Of a stretch of DNA of 64,000 nucleotides, positions 57,629 through 64,000 are shown one piece after another. The notes under the pieces are model-generated. The model had not been told where the DNA came from. It was given only the letters and a program-made list of their open reading frames with translations, and did not search any database. Position 1 is the stretch's first letter. Each line of letters starts with the position of its first letter. Made by a program: the position numbers and the translations under genes. This DNA comes from Mesobacillus subterraneus (GTDB lineage: Bacteria > Bacillota > Bacilli > Bacillales > Cytobacillaceae): assembly GCF_003937825.1 (NCBI RefSeq), contig NZ_RSFW01000009.1:62001-126000 (forward strand), written 5' to 3'.

Positions 57629-57657
57629 ATCTTACCATAAAGCCAGGCTCACTGCAA
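57629..57657 (-). promoter_or_regulatory. rplS promoter
   Basis: -35 TTGCAG (57652-57657), 17-bp spacer, -10 TAAGAT (57629-57634) with TGG just before it (extended -10). It overlaps the end of trmD and gives L19 its own transcript. Confidence 0.7.
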
Positions 57658-57659
57658 CA

Positions 57660-58403
57660 TCATTCTGCAGGTTTTGTCAGCTCAGCCAGCCATTTTTTTT
57701 GCTGATCAGACAGATCTGCATCATCCAGCAAATCCGGCCGGCGCTTCAGTGTTCTTTTCAGGCTTTCTTTCATTCTCCACTCTTCGATGAGCTTATGGTT
57801 TCCTGAAACCAATACATCCGGAACCTTTAACCCCCTGAAGTCTGCAGGCCTTGTGTAATGTGGATGCTCGAGCAGCCCGGTACTGAAAGAATCCTGGATA
57901 TGGGATTCCTCGCTTCCAAGTACGCCAGGAAGCAGACGGACAACACTGTCAACGATAACCATCGCTCCCAGCTCCCCTCCCGTCAGGACGTAATCACCGA
58001 TTGAAATCTCATCGGTGATGACGTGCTCACGGATTCGCTCATCATAGCCCTCATAATGCCCGCAGATGAAAATCAGGTGCTCTTCTTTGGCAAGTTCTTC
58101 AGCTTTCCTCTGCGTGTATCGTTCCCCCTGCGGACACATTAGGATGACACGCGGGGAGGAACTTTGTGCGCGTTCCTTCAAATCGGCTACTGCATCAAAA
58201 ATAGGCTGGGGTTTAAGGACCATACCCGCACCTCCGCCGTAAGGATAGTCATCCACGGTTTGATGCTTGTTATCAGCAAAGTCACGGAAATTGACAACAT
58301 TGTAGCGTACAGCTTCTTTTTCCGCTGCTTTTTTTAAAATGGAATGGCCGAACACTCCCTCGAACATTTCCGGAAAAATGGATAAAACATCGATATGCAT
58401 CAT
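57660..58403 (-). CDS. trmD: tRNA (guanine-N1-)-methyltransferase TrmD
   Basis: Methylates G37 of tRNAs, preventing +1 frameshift. SPOUT methyltransferase with the trefoil knot: [14 protein letters not shown] (about 10-23), [14 protein letters not shown] (about 50-63), [12 protein letters not shown] (about 112-123), [16 protein letters not shown] and [14 protein letters not shown] (about 190-203). Start ATG 58403, overlapping the rimM stop by 4 nt (ATGA); the adjacent ATG at 58400 is also possible. Length 248 (B. subtilis 243). Confidence 0.97.
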   Translation of the reverse strand: MMHIDVLSIFPEMFEGVFGHSILKKAAEKEAVRYNVVNFRDFADNKHQTVDDYPYGGGAGMVLKPQPIFDAVADLKERAQSSSPRVILMCPQGERYTQRKAEELAKEEHLIFICGHYEGYDERIREHVITDEISIGDYVLTGGELGAMVIVDSVVRLLPGVLGSEESHIQDSFSTGLLEHPHYTRPADFRGLKVPDVLVSGNHKLIEEWRMKESLKRTLKRRPDLLDDADLSDQQKKWLAELTKPAE

Positions 58404-58918
58404 GACAAGAGACCTTCCATCGGTTCGATCAGGATGACCTTCTCTTTGACATCGACTTTTTTGACGATGTCTTCGATATACGGAATCAGCACTTCTTTCC
58501 CGTTTTGTCCCTTGACAACCCAAACATCATTTGCGCCAGGGGTCAGTATTTCAACCACCTTGCCGATTTCTTCCCCTTTGGTGGTGAACATCAGGCAGCC
58601 GATGATGTCCTGGAAGTAAAACTCCCCTTCGTCCAGTTCGCCGCGCTGGGTCTCCGGAACTTTAAGAATTCCGCCCTTCATCCTTTCGACCTGATTGACA
58701 TTGTCGAACCCTTCGAATGTAAGCAGGTTGAAGTTTTTATGGGTGCGGTGGCTTTTTACAATCAGCTCTTCAGGATCCTTTGAACCTGGCATGAACAAAA
58801 ACAGGGAGTTGCCAATTTTATAGCGTTCTTCTGGAAAATCAGTCCGTGATATGACCCTTACTTCTCCACGGATACCATGGGTATTAACGATTTTTCCGAC
58901 ATTGAAAAATTTCTCCAT
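58400..58918 (-). CDS. rimM: Ribosome maturation factor RimM
   Basis: Assists 30S head assembly with S19. 172 residues: N-terminal [20 protein letters not shown] (about 3-22), a beta-barrel RimM domain and a C-terminal PRC-barrel with [20 protein letters not shown] and [13 protein letters not shown]. Start ATG 58918 with AGAGGTG upstream. It overlaps trmD by 4 nt; the rpsP-rimM-trmD-rplS set is a common order, here split by khpA, ylqD and a repeat. Confidence 0.96.
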   Translation of the reverse strand: MEKFFNVGKIVNTHGIRGEVRVISRTDFPEERYKIGNSLFLFMPGSKDPEELIVKSHRTHKNFNLLTFEGFDNVNQVERMKGGILKVPETQRGELDEGEFYFQDIIGCLMFTTKGEEIGKVVEILTPGANDVWVVKGQNGKEVLIPYIEDIVKKVDVKEKVILIEPMEGLLS

Positions 58919-58925
58919 TGCTTTA

Positions 58926-59318
58926 TCACCTCTCGCGTATTTCGGACACGATGCCATCCTTCACAATTATAGTCTTTCCCGAAAGGAACTCATCCCATTG
59001 GTCGCCTTCATTTATTTCGACGATTCCCTGCAATTCTGTCTCCTTGATCTCACTTCCAAGCGGGAGTATATGTAATTGGTCAATCTGAAAATCCAAAAGT
59101 TTGATCTTTTCCTTATGGACTTTGATTTCTTTTTCAAAATGTTTCCTCAGTGTTTCCGGCGGGAACTTTTTGGATTTCTCAAGCTTCTTCAGCTCGAATT
59201 TCAGCTGGTCACATTCCTTCTGGAGCTGCAGCTTTCTGGAGTGATACTTCAGGTGGATTCTTTCCTTGCTTTCTTCTGTCAGTACCTGTTTGACGATGAT
59301 CGTTTGCAGTACCTTCAA
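58926..59318 (-). CDS. YlqD family protein
   Basis: A 130-residue protein of the YlqD family, found in Bacilli between khpA and rimM. It is mostly a long charged helix (about 20-85, rich in Lys/Glu/Leu), followed by a beta-rich end with [13 protein letters not shown]. No known function. Start TTG at 59318 with AGGAGGAATTGCT upstream. It is followed 7 nt later by rimM, so the two are co-transcribed. Confidence 0.9.
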   Translation of the reverse strand: MKVLQTIIVKQVLTEESKERIHLKYHSRKLQLQKECDQLKFELKKLEKSKKFPPETLRKHFEKEIKVHKEKIKLLDFQIDQLHILPLGSEIKETELQGIVEINEGDQWDEFLSGKTIIVKDGIVSEIRER

Positions 59319-59401
59319 AGCAATTCCTCCTTAAGCCAACTACACATAATTAATGTTTGGAAAACGACAAAATTCAACCCTGTTAAGCATTCTTTAGAGG
59401 C

Positions 59402-59648
59402 GACTCCGTTATAGACAAATGTAGTAATTAGTACTCTGTTGATTGTAGTTGAAGGCGCGTAGACTCCTCAGAAAATGCTACCGCATTTCCATCGTGCATG
59501 GGCGGGTTACAGGAAGTCAAATCAATGTCCTGCGGAAGCATGGGTCAGGGGAGACCCCACAGGCGCTAAAAGCGCCGAGGAGGCTCCCCGGGCCATCCGC
59601 GGAAAGCGAAGCGCCTGGAACGAAAATCACAGTCCAATTTTACAGAGC
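59402..59648. repeat. MITE-like intergenic repeat, copy 2 (between khpA and ylqD)
   Basis: About 247 bp that matches the reverse complement of 46278-46515 along its length (for example GTTGATTGTAGTTGAAGGCG, ACTCCTCAGAAAATGCT and CCGCGGAAAGCGAAGCGCC). The terminal repeats have decayed (GACTCCGTTAT and TTTTACAGAGC), so this copy seems older. Short open frames inside have no support as genes. It sits just past the khpA terminator. Confidence 0.85.
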
Positions 59649-59730
59649 GGCAGCTTAAAAATTTGTTAAGAGTTGGATTCCCACTATATGAATCTTCCAG
59701 TTATACATTATACATGATTTCGCTGAAATA

Positions 59731-59759
59731 GAAAAAAGGAGGGTTGCCCCTCCCTTTTA
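59731..59759 (-). terminator. Terminator after khpA
   Basis: Minus-strand stem AAAAGGGAGGG / CCCTCCTTTT with a GCAA-type loop, followed by TTC. It lies about 20 nt after the khpA stop and ends the rpsP-khpA unit. Confidence 0.88.
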
Positions 59760-59779
59760 AAAACAATCCTATTTGATTG

Positions 59780-60010
59780 TTATTCGACGATTTCCAAGAA
59801 AATCTTCTTTTGCTGTGATGAGCCTGCTGCATAGACTACTGTTCTAATCGCCTTTGCAACGCGTCCCTGCTTTCCGATTACTTTGCCCATATCACTTTTG
59901 TTGACGGAAAGTTTATAGGTTACGCGCTGATCCTCTTCGTGTACATTTACATGGACATCTTCAGGAAAATCAACTAAGGGCTTCACGATCGTCTCAATTA
60001 ATTCTTTCAT
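59780..60010 (-). CDS. khpA: KH-domain RNA-binding protein KhpA (YlqC)
   Basis: Small RNA-binding protein that pairs with KhpB/Jag in Gram-positives. The single KH domain shows the GKVIGKQGRVAKAIR motif (about 41-55) with the GxxG loop. Start ATG 60010 gives 76 residues, the usual length; a GTG at 60022 adds four residues. Neither has a clear ribosome site, so translation may be coupled to rpsP, whose stop lies 15 nt upstream. Confidence 0.93.
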   Translation of the reverse strand: MKELIETIVKPLVDFPEDVHVNVHEEDQRVTYKLSVNKSDMGKVIGKQGRVAKAIRTVVYAAGSSQQKKIFLEIVE

Positions 60011-60024
60011 GGGCGTGTCCACAA

Positions 60025-60297
60025 TTACTTGCTTTGCTTAGCGTTGTGGAATTTTTCCATGATACCTTGCTTAGAGAACAAGTTACGCACTGTATCAGAT
60101 GGTTTAGCACCGTTGCTTAGCCACTTAAGAACCAACTCTTCGTTGATTTCAACCACTGCTGGTTGAGCAACTGGGTTGTAAGTTCCTACAGACTCGATGA
60201 AACGGCCGTCACGTGGTGAACGGGAATCAGCTACTACAATACGATAGAAAGGAGATTTTTTAGCTCCCATACGCTTTAAACGAATTTTTACTGCCAT
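60025..60297 (-). CDS. rpsP: 30S ribosomal protein S16
   Basis: Small-subunit assembly protein. 90 residues: [19 protein letters not shown], then [20 protein letters not shown] (about 20-39) and [17 protein letters not shown]. Start ATG 60297 with GGAGGTG 10 nt upstream; the longer frame starting earlier lacks support. Own promoter about 45 nt upstream. Confidence 0.98.
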   Translation of the reverse strand: MAVKIRLKRMGAKKSPFYRIVVADSRSPRDGRFIESVGTYNPVAQPAVVEINEELVLKWLSNGAKPSDTVRNLFSKQGIMEKFHNAKQSK

Positions 60298-60336
60298 TTT
60301 AAATAAGCACCTCCGAATAGTTTCACACAAGATAGA

Positions 60337-60365
60337 ATAATACCAAATTGAAAACAGCTTGTAAA
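60337..60365 (-). promoter_or_regulatory. rpsP promoter
   Basis: -35 TTTACA (60360-60365), 17-bp spacer, -10 TATTAT (60337-60342) preceded by TGG, an extended -10. It lies just after the ffh stop. Confidence 0.75.
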
Positions 60366-60406
60366 GGGTTTTTTCTTTACAGACTGAAAATACCTTAATT
60401 TACAAA

Positions 60407-61759
60407 TTAAAATGGGTTGAACGGCAGTTTGAAACCGCCTTTCTTCTTCCCTTTTTGCTGCATGTTGGTCATTTGCTTCATCATCTTTTTCATGTCCTCA
60501 AATTGCTTCAGCAATCGGTTTACTTCCTGGATGGAAGTCCCGCTGCCTTTCGCAATCCGTTTACGCCTGTTGGCATTGATGATTTCCGGCTGGGTCTTTT
60601 CTGCCGGTGTCATCGACTGGATGATCGCCTCAACATGCGAGATTTGTTTTTCGTCGATTTGCAGATTGTTCATGCCCTTGATTTTGTTTGCGCCAGGCAT
60701 CATTTTCAGGATTTCATCCAAAGGCCCCATTTTCTTCACCTGGCCAAGCTGGTCAAGGAAGTCATCGAGAGTAAAGGATGCTGTACGCATTTTTTTCTCA
60801 AGCTCTTTCGCTTTTTCTTCATCGACATTCGCCTGGGCTTTTTCAATCAGCGTTAGCACGTCACCCATCCCCAGGATTCGCGATGCCATCCTTTCAGGGT
60901 GGAACGGTTCCAGCGCATCAAGCTTTTCACCAAGACCGACGAATTTGATTGGCGTGTTGGTCACGGCGCGGATAGAAAGTGCCGCACCGCCTCGCGTATC
61001 GCCATCGAGCTTCGTCAGGACGACTCCTGTCAGCCCAAGCTGTTCATTGAAACTCTGGGCCACATTGACAGCATCCTGCCCAGTCATTGCATCGACCACA
61101 AGGAAGATCTCATCCGGCTTTGAAAGCTCTTTGATCTGCTTAAGCTCGTCCATTAGATTTTCATCAACATGGAGACGGCCTGCGGTATCAATCAGCACAT
61201 AGTCATTATGGTCTTCCTTCGCCTTGGCGATGGCCTGTTTGGCGATTTCAACCGGGCTGACCTGGTCGCCCAATGAAAATACCGGCATGCTCAGCTGCTT
61301 TCCGAGCGTTTCCAGCTGCTTGATTGCAGCAGGGCGGTAGATGTCCGCAGCGACTAGCAACGGCTTGCGGTTATACTTTTTGCGCAAAAGGTTGGCAAGC
61401 TTACCGGTTGTCGTCGTTTTACCTGCACCTTGAAGTCCGACCATCATAATGACGGTCGGCGGACGATTGGAGGCAGCAATCTTGCTTTGCTCCCCGCCCA
61501 TCAGCTCGGTGAGTTCTTCTTTAACAACCTTAATAACCTGCTGGCCTGGTGTCAGGCTCTTTACAACCTCTTGCCCAATTGCTCTTTCAGTGACCTTTTT
61601 AACAAAGTCTTTTACTACTTTAAAATTTACGTCGGCCTCGAGAAGTGCCAGACGGACCTCTCGCATCATTTCTTTTACATCCGCTTCTGATACCTTGCCT
61701 TTTCCGCGGATTTTTTGCATTGTATTTTGCAGTCGGTCGGCCAATCCTTCAAATGCCAT
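60407..61759 (-). CDS. ffh: Signal recognition particle protein Ffh
   Basis: SRP54 GTPase that binds signal sequences with 4.5S/6S RNA. N domain (1-90); G domain with GLQGAGKTTTTGKLA (about 108-122), DTAGRLHVDE and TKLDGDTRGG; C-terminal M domain (about 300-450) rich in Met (MKKMMKQMTNM) that binds signal peptides and RNA, ending in GGFKLPFNPF. Length 450 (B. subtilis 446). GGGAGG before the ATG. Second gene after ylxM. Confidence 0.98.
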   Translation of the reverse strand: MAFEGLADRLQNTMQKIRGKGKVSEADVKEMMREVRLALLEADVNFKVVKDFVKKVTERAIGQEVVKSLTPGQQVIKVVKEELTELMGGEQSKIAASNRPPTVIMMVGLQGAGKTTTTGKLANLLRKKYNRKPLLVAADIYRPAAIKQLETLGKQLSMPVFSLGDQVSPVEIAKQAIAKAKEDHNDYVLIDTAGRLHVDENLMDELKQIKELSKPDEIFLVVDAMTGQDAVNVAQSFNEQLGLTGVVLTKLDGDTRGGAALSIRAVTNTPIKFVGLGEKLDALEPFHPERMASRILGMGDVLTLIEKAQANVDEEKAKELEKKMRTASFTLDDFLDQLGQVKKMGPLDEILKMMPGANKIKGMNNLQIDEKQISHVEAIIQSMTPAEKTQPEIINANRRKRIAKGSGTSIQEVNRLLKQFEDMKKMMKQMTNMQQKGKKKGGFKLPFNPF

Positions 61760-61772
61760 ATCATGTGCCTCC

Positions 61773-62102
61773 CTAGTCTAATTTCTCAAGCTCGGCAACC
61801 ATTTCAATCAAAGCCTGGTTGTCCACTCCAGCTGCAATCTGCTCTTTCAACTTTGAAATCAGCGTCTTGCGCTTCTGGAATTTCCCGAACAATAAAAGCT
61901 TCTCCTCATACTCCTCGAGCATCGCTTCTGTACGCCTGATGTTATCATATACAGCCTGCCGGCTGACATCGTACTCTTCCGCAATCTCACCAAGAGAGTA
62001 GTCATCAAGGTAGTATAGAGCCATATAACTGCTTTGTTTAGGAGTCAGCAATGCCTGATAAAAATCATACAAATAATTCATACGGTTCGTTTTCTCAAGC
62101 AT
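61773..62102 (-). CDS. YlxM family putative helix-turn-helix protein
   Basis: 109-residue YlxM/p13-like protein, always next to ffh in Firmicutes; it has been linked to SRP function. Helix-turn-helix in [20 protein letters not shown] (about 36-55), sigma-region-4 like. GGGGGAATTG before the ATG. First gene of the ylxM-ffh unit, with a strong promoter just upstream. Confidence 0.92.
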   Translation of the reverse strand: MLEKTNRMNYLYDFYQALLTPKQSSYMALYYLDDYSLGEIAEEYDVSRQAVYDNIRRTEAMLEEYEEKLLLFGKFQKRKTLISKLKEQIAAGVDNQALIEMVAELEKLD

Positions 62103-62142
62103 TTCAATTCCCCCATGTTAAGTGAAATACCTTTACATTAAG

Positions 62143-62171
62143 AGTGTACACACGTTCGGGATTCCTGTCAA
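62143..62171 (-). promoter_or_regulatory. ylxM-ffh promoter
   Basis: Perfect -35 TTGACA (62166-62171), 17-bp spacer, -10 TACACT (62143-62148) with TG nearby (GTGTGTACACT). About 40 nt before ylxM. Confidence 0.75.
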
Positions 62172-62201
62172 GATATGTTCTTTACAGCTAGATGCGGTAA
62201 A

Positions 62202-63206
62202 TCAGGATTCTTCCGCCTCAACCTCTTCTTCTAGCAGGTCTGCGAACAAGCCATATACATATCTTTCTGCATCGAATTCCTGTAGGTCATCCATCTTTTC
62301 ACCGAGCCCGACAAATTTAACTGGAATGTCCAGTTCATTGCGGATGGCGAGGACGATCCCACCCTTTGCGGTTCCATCAAGCTTGGTGAGGACGATGCCG
62401 CTGACATCCGTTGCCTCCTTGAAGGTTTTTGCCTGGATCAGGGCATTCTGGCCTGTCGTCGCATCCAGCACAAGCAAAACTTCATGTGGTGCACCAGGAA
62501 CTTCACGTTCGATTACACGCTTGACCTTTTCGAGCTCTTTCATCAAGTTGACCTTGTTTTGCAGGCGTCCTGCCGTATCACAGATCAGGATATCAGCCTT
62601 TCTGGATTTTGCAGACTGGACCGCATCATACATCACCGCCGCTGGATCAGACCCTTCTGCCTGTTTGATGACATCAACACCGACTCGCTGGCCCCAAACT
62701 TCAAGCTGCTCGATCGCACCGGCACGGAACGTATCCCCGGCAGCAAGCAGGACGCTCTTGCCTTCACTTTTGAATTTGTGTGCCAGCTTCCCAATCGTCG
62801 TCGTTTTGCCTACTCCGTTGACACCAACGAATAAAATAACAGTGAGGCCATCTTCCTGTATGTTCAGCCTGAATGACTCATCATCTGCTCCGCTTTGATA
62901 AATATCAACAAGCTTTTCGGAGATGACCGCCTGCACTTCTCTCGTGTCCTGGATGTTCCGGCGCTTTACCTCTTTTTTCAGTTCTTCGACCAACTCCATG
63001 ACCGTCTCGAAGCCGACATCCGCCTGGATGAGGATCTCTTCCAGTTCTTCGAAGAATTCCTCATCCACTTTTCGGTAACGGGAAACAAGATCATTTACCT
63101 TGTTGGAAAAGTTATCCCTGGTCTTCGTTAAACCTTCCCTGAATTTTTCTGTTACACTCTCCGTCTGTGTCGTAAACTTTTCTTTTAATTTCTTGAAAAA
63201 ACTCAC
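62202..63206 (-). CDS. ftsY: Signal recognition particle receptor FtsY
   Basis: Membrane-associated SRP receptor GTPase. N-terminal charged helix and N domain with KLKEKFTTQTESVTEKFREG, NKVNDLVSRYRKVDEEFFEE; G domain with VGVNGVGKTTTIGKLA (about 132-147), DTFRAGAIEQLE, DTAGRLQNK and TKLDGTAKGG. Start is GTG at 63206 (MSFFKKLKEK), as in B. subtilis; an ATG seven codons upstream has no ribosome site. Length 334 (B. subtilis 329). Confidence 0.97.
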   Translation of the reverse strand: MSFFKKLKEKFTTQTESVTEKFREGLTKTRDNFSNKVNDLVSRYRKVDEEFFEELEEILIQADVGFETVMELVEELKKEVKRRNIQDTREVQAVISEKLVDIYQSGADDESFRLNIQEDGLTVILFVGVNGVGKTTTIGKLAHKFKSEGKSVLLAAGDTFRAGAIEQLEVWGQRVGVDVIKQAEGSDPAAVMYDAVQSAKSRKADILICDTAGRLQNKVNLMKELEKVKRVIEREVPGAPHEVLLVLDATTGQNALIQAKTFKEATDVSGIVLTKLDGTAKGGIVLAIRNELDIPVKFVGLGEKMDDLQEFDAERYVYGLFADLLEEEVEAEES

Positions 63207-63272
63207 GGTTCCATCGCCTTTCTCCATAAAACTAGAATATTGGTATACTTCATAGCCTTTCGTAAAACCTTT

Positions 63273-64000
63273 TTAAGATTTCACAAGCTCTTTTGAATCC
63301 TCCAGCCGGACGGAAACAAGCTTGGAGACACCGGACTCCTGCATGGTCACCCCATAGAGCACGTCCGCTTCCTCCATTGTCCCCTTGCGGTGGGTGATGA
63401 CGATAAATTGTGTTTCATTGCTGTATTTTTTCAGGTATTGGGCAAATCTGTACACATTGGCCTCATCAAGGGCTGCTTCCACCTCATCAAGGATACAGAA
63501 CGGAACAGGACGCACCTTAAGGATCGAGAAGAGCAGCGCGATCGCAGTCAACGCCCTCTCGCCGCCAGAAAGAAGACCAAGGTTCTGCAGTTTCTTCCCT
63601 GGAGGCTGGGCAACGATTTCGACACCAGTATTGAGCAGATCGTCAGGCTGTGTCAGCCTAAGGTCTGCCCTGCCGCCGCCAAACAAGGCCTGGAAGACAG
63701 ATTCAAAGTGTGAACGGATCGCAGTGAAAGTGTGTTCAAAGCGTTTCTTCATTTCATGGTCCATTTCCCCGATGACCAGGAATAAAGTATCCTTCGCTTC
63801 CTGCAGGTCATTTTTTTGCTCAAGCAGGAACTCATAGCGCTCTGACACACGATCATATTCTTCGATTGCGCCAATATTGACCGTACCAAGCTCTTCGATT
63901 GCCATTTTGATCAGCTTCACTTTTCTTCTTGCCTCATCGGCAGGAATCGTCAGTGGGTATTGTTCTTTTGCTGCTTCATAAGAGAGCAGGTATTCTTCGC
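63273..64000 (-). CDS. smc: Chromosome segregation protein Smc, C-terminal part (truncated by window edge)
   Basis: The C-terminal ~242 residues of the condensin ATPase; the rest lies beyond base 64000. Visible: end of the coiled coil with VSERYEFLLEQKNDLQEAKD, the head segment with FTAIRSHFESVFQALFGGGR, ABC signature LLSGGERALTAIALLF, Walker B with PFCILDEVEAALDEANVYR and the D-loop, then FIVITHRKGTMEEADVLYG (switch His). Stop TAA at 63273. Upstream of ftsY, the standard Bacillus order. Confidence 0.96.
   Translation of the reverse strand, partial: EEYLLSYEAAKEQYPLTIPADEARRKVKLIKMAIEELGTVNIGAIEEYDRVSERYEFLLEQKNDLQEAKDTLFLVIGEMDHEMKKRFEHTFTAIRSHFESVFQALFGGGRADLRLTQPDDLLNTGVEIVAQPPGKKLQNLGLLSGGERALTAIALLFSILKVRPVPFCILDEVEAALDEANVYRFAQYLKKYSNETQFIVITHRKGTMEEADVLYGVTMQESGVSKLVSVRLEDSKELVKS

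Noticed and set aside
59449-59669. Short plus-strand frames inside repeat copy 2
   Set aside because: They lie within the foldable repeat, lack ribosome sites, and are not kept intact in the other copy.

Overview
The window is a single-stranded block of housekeeping and motility genes from a low-to-mid GC Gram-positive bacterium of the Bacillaceae. Every supported protein gene is on the minus strand. Gene order follows the Bacillus subtilis polC-to-smc region (PolC, flagellar/chemotaxis operon, codVWXY, SucCD, RbgA, Ffh, FtsY, Smc), and Shine-Dalgarno sites are strong (AGGAGG type). Protein lengths match Bacillus orthologues, but several differences (FapA, a small HPYKG protein, a TIGR02530 protein, a long FlgE) suggest a relative such as Mesobacillus or Cytobacillus rather than B. 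subtilis itself. The genus is an inference. No tRNA, rRNA, CRISPR array, prophage or transposase was found.

Transcription runs from high to low coordinates. From the right edge: smc (3' part), ftsY, then ylxM-ffh, rpsP-khpA, ylqD-rimM-trmD, rplS with an L19-type leader, a signal peptidase, rbgA, rnhB, a FliK-like/FlhB-like pair, sucCD, dprA, topA, trmFO, and the xerC-hslV-hslU-codY group. Many of these units end in clear stem-loop terminators. The rpsP-khpA and ylqD units, and the topA and trmFO units, are each separated by a copy of one ~240-bp intergenic repeat in opposite orientation.

The centre (about 10.8 to 40.5 kb) is one ~30-kb fla/che operon: flgB flgC fliE-K motE flgD TIGR02530 flgE swrD fliL fliM fliY cheY fliO-R flhB flhA flhF flhG cheB cheA cheW cheC cheD sigD fapA, a small conserved protein, swrB. 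It encodes the basal body, C ring, type III export gate and ATPase, hook machinery, most of the chemotaxis core and SigD. Many joints overlap by 1 to 14 nt, implying translational coupling. A SigA-type promoter lies 65 nt before flgB, followed by two 11-bp direct repeats 20 bp apart, a possible operator close to codY. There is no terminator after swrB: the rpsB promoter begins 2 nt after its stop.

The left part holds rpsB-tsf, pyrH-frr, uppS-cdsA-dxr-rseP-proS and the start of polC, i.e. translation, UMP synthesis, ribosome recycling, isoprenoid/undecaprenyl and phospholipid synthesis, and replication. A 474-bp gap before uppS holds an unexplained coding-like frame. No wholly new system was recognised; the best leads are the mobile-like repeat pair, the flgB leader repeats, the structured rpsB leader and small flagellar-operon proteins of unknown function.
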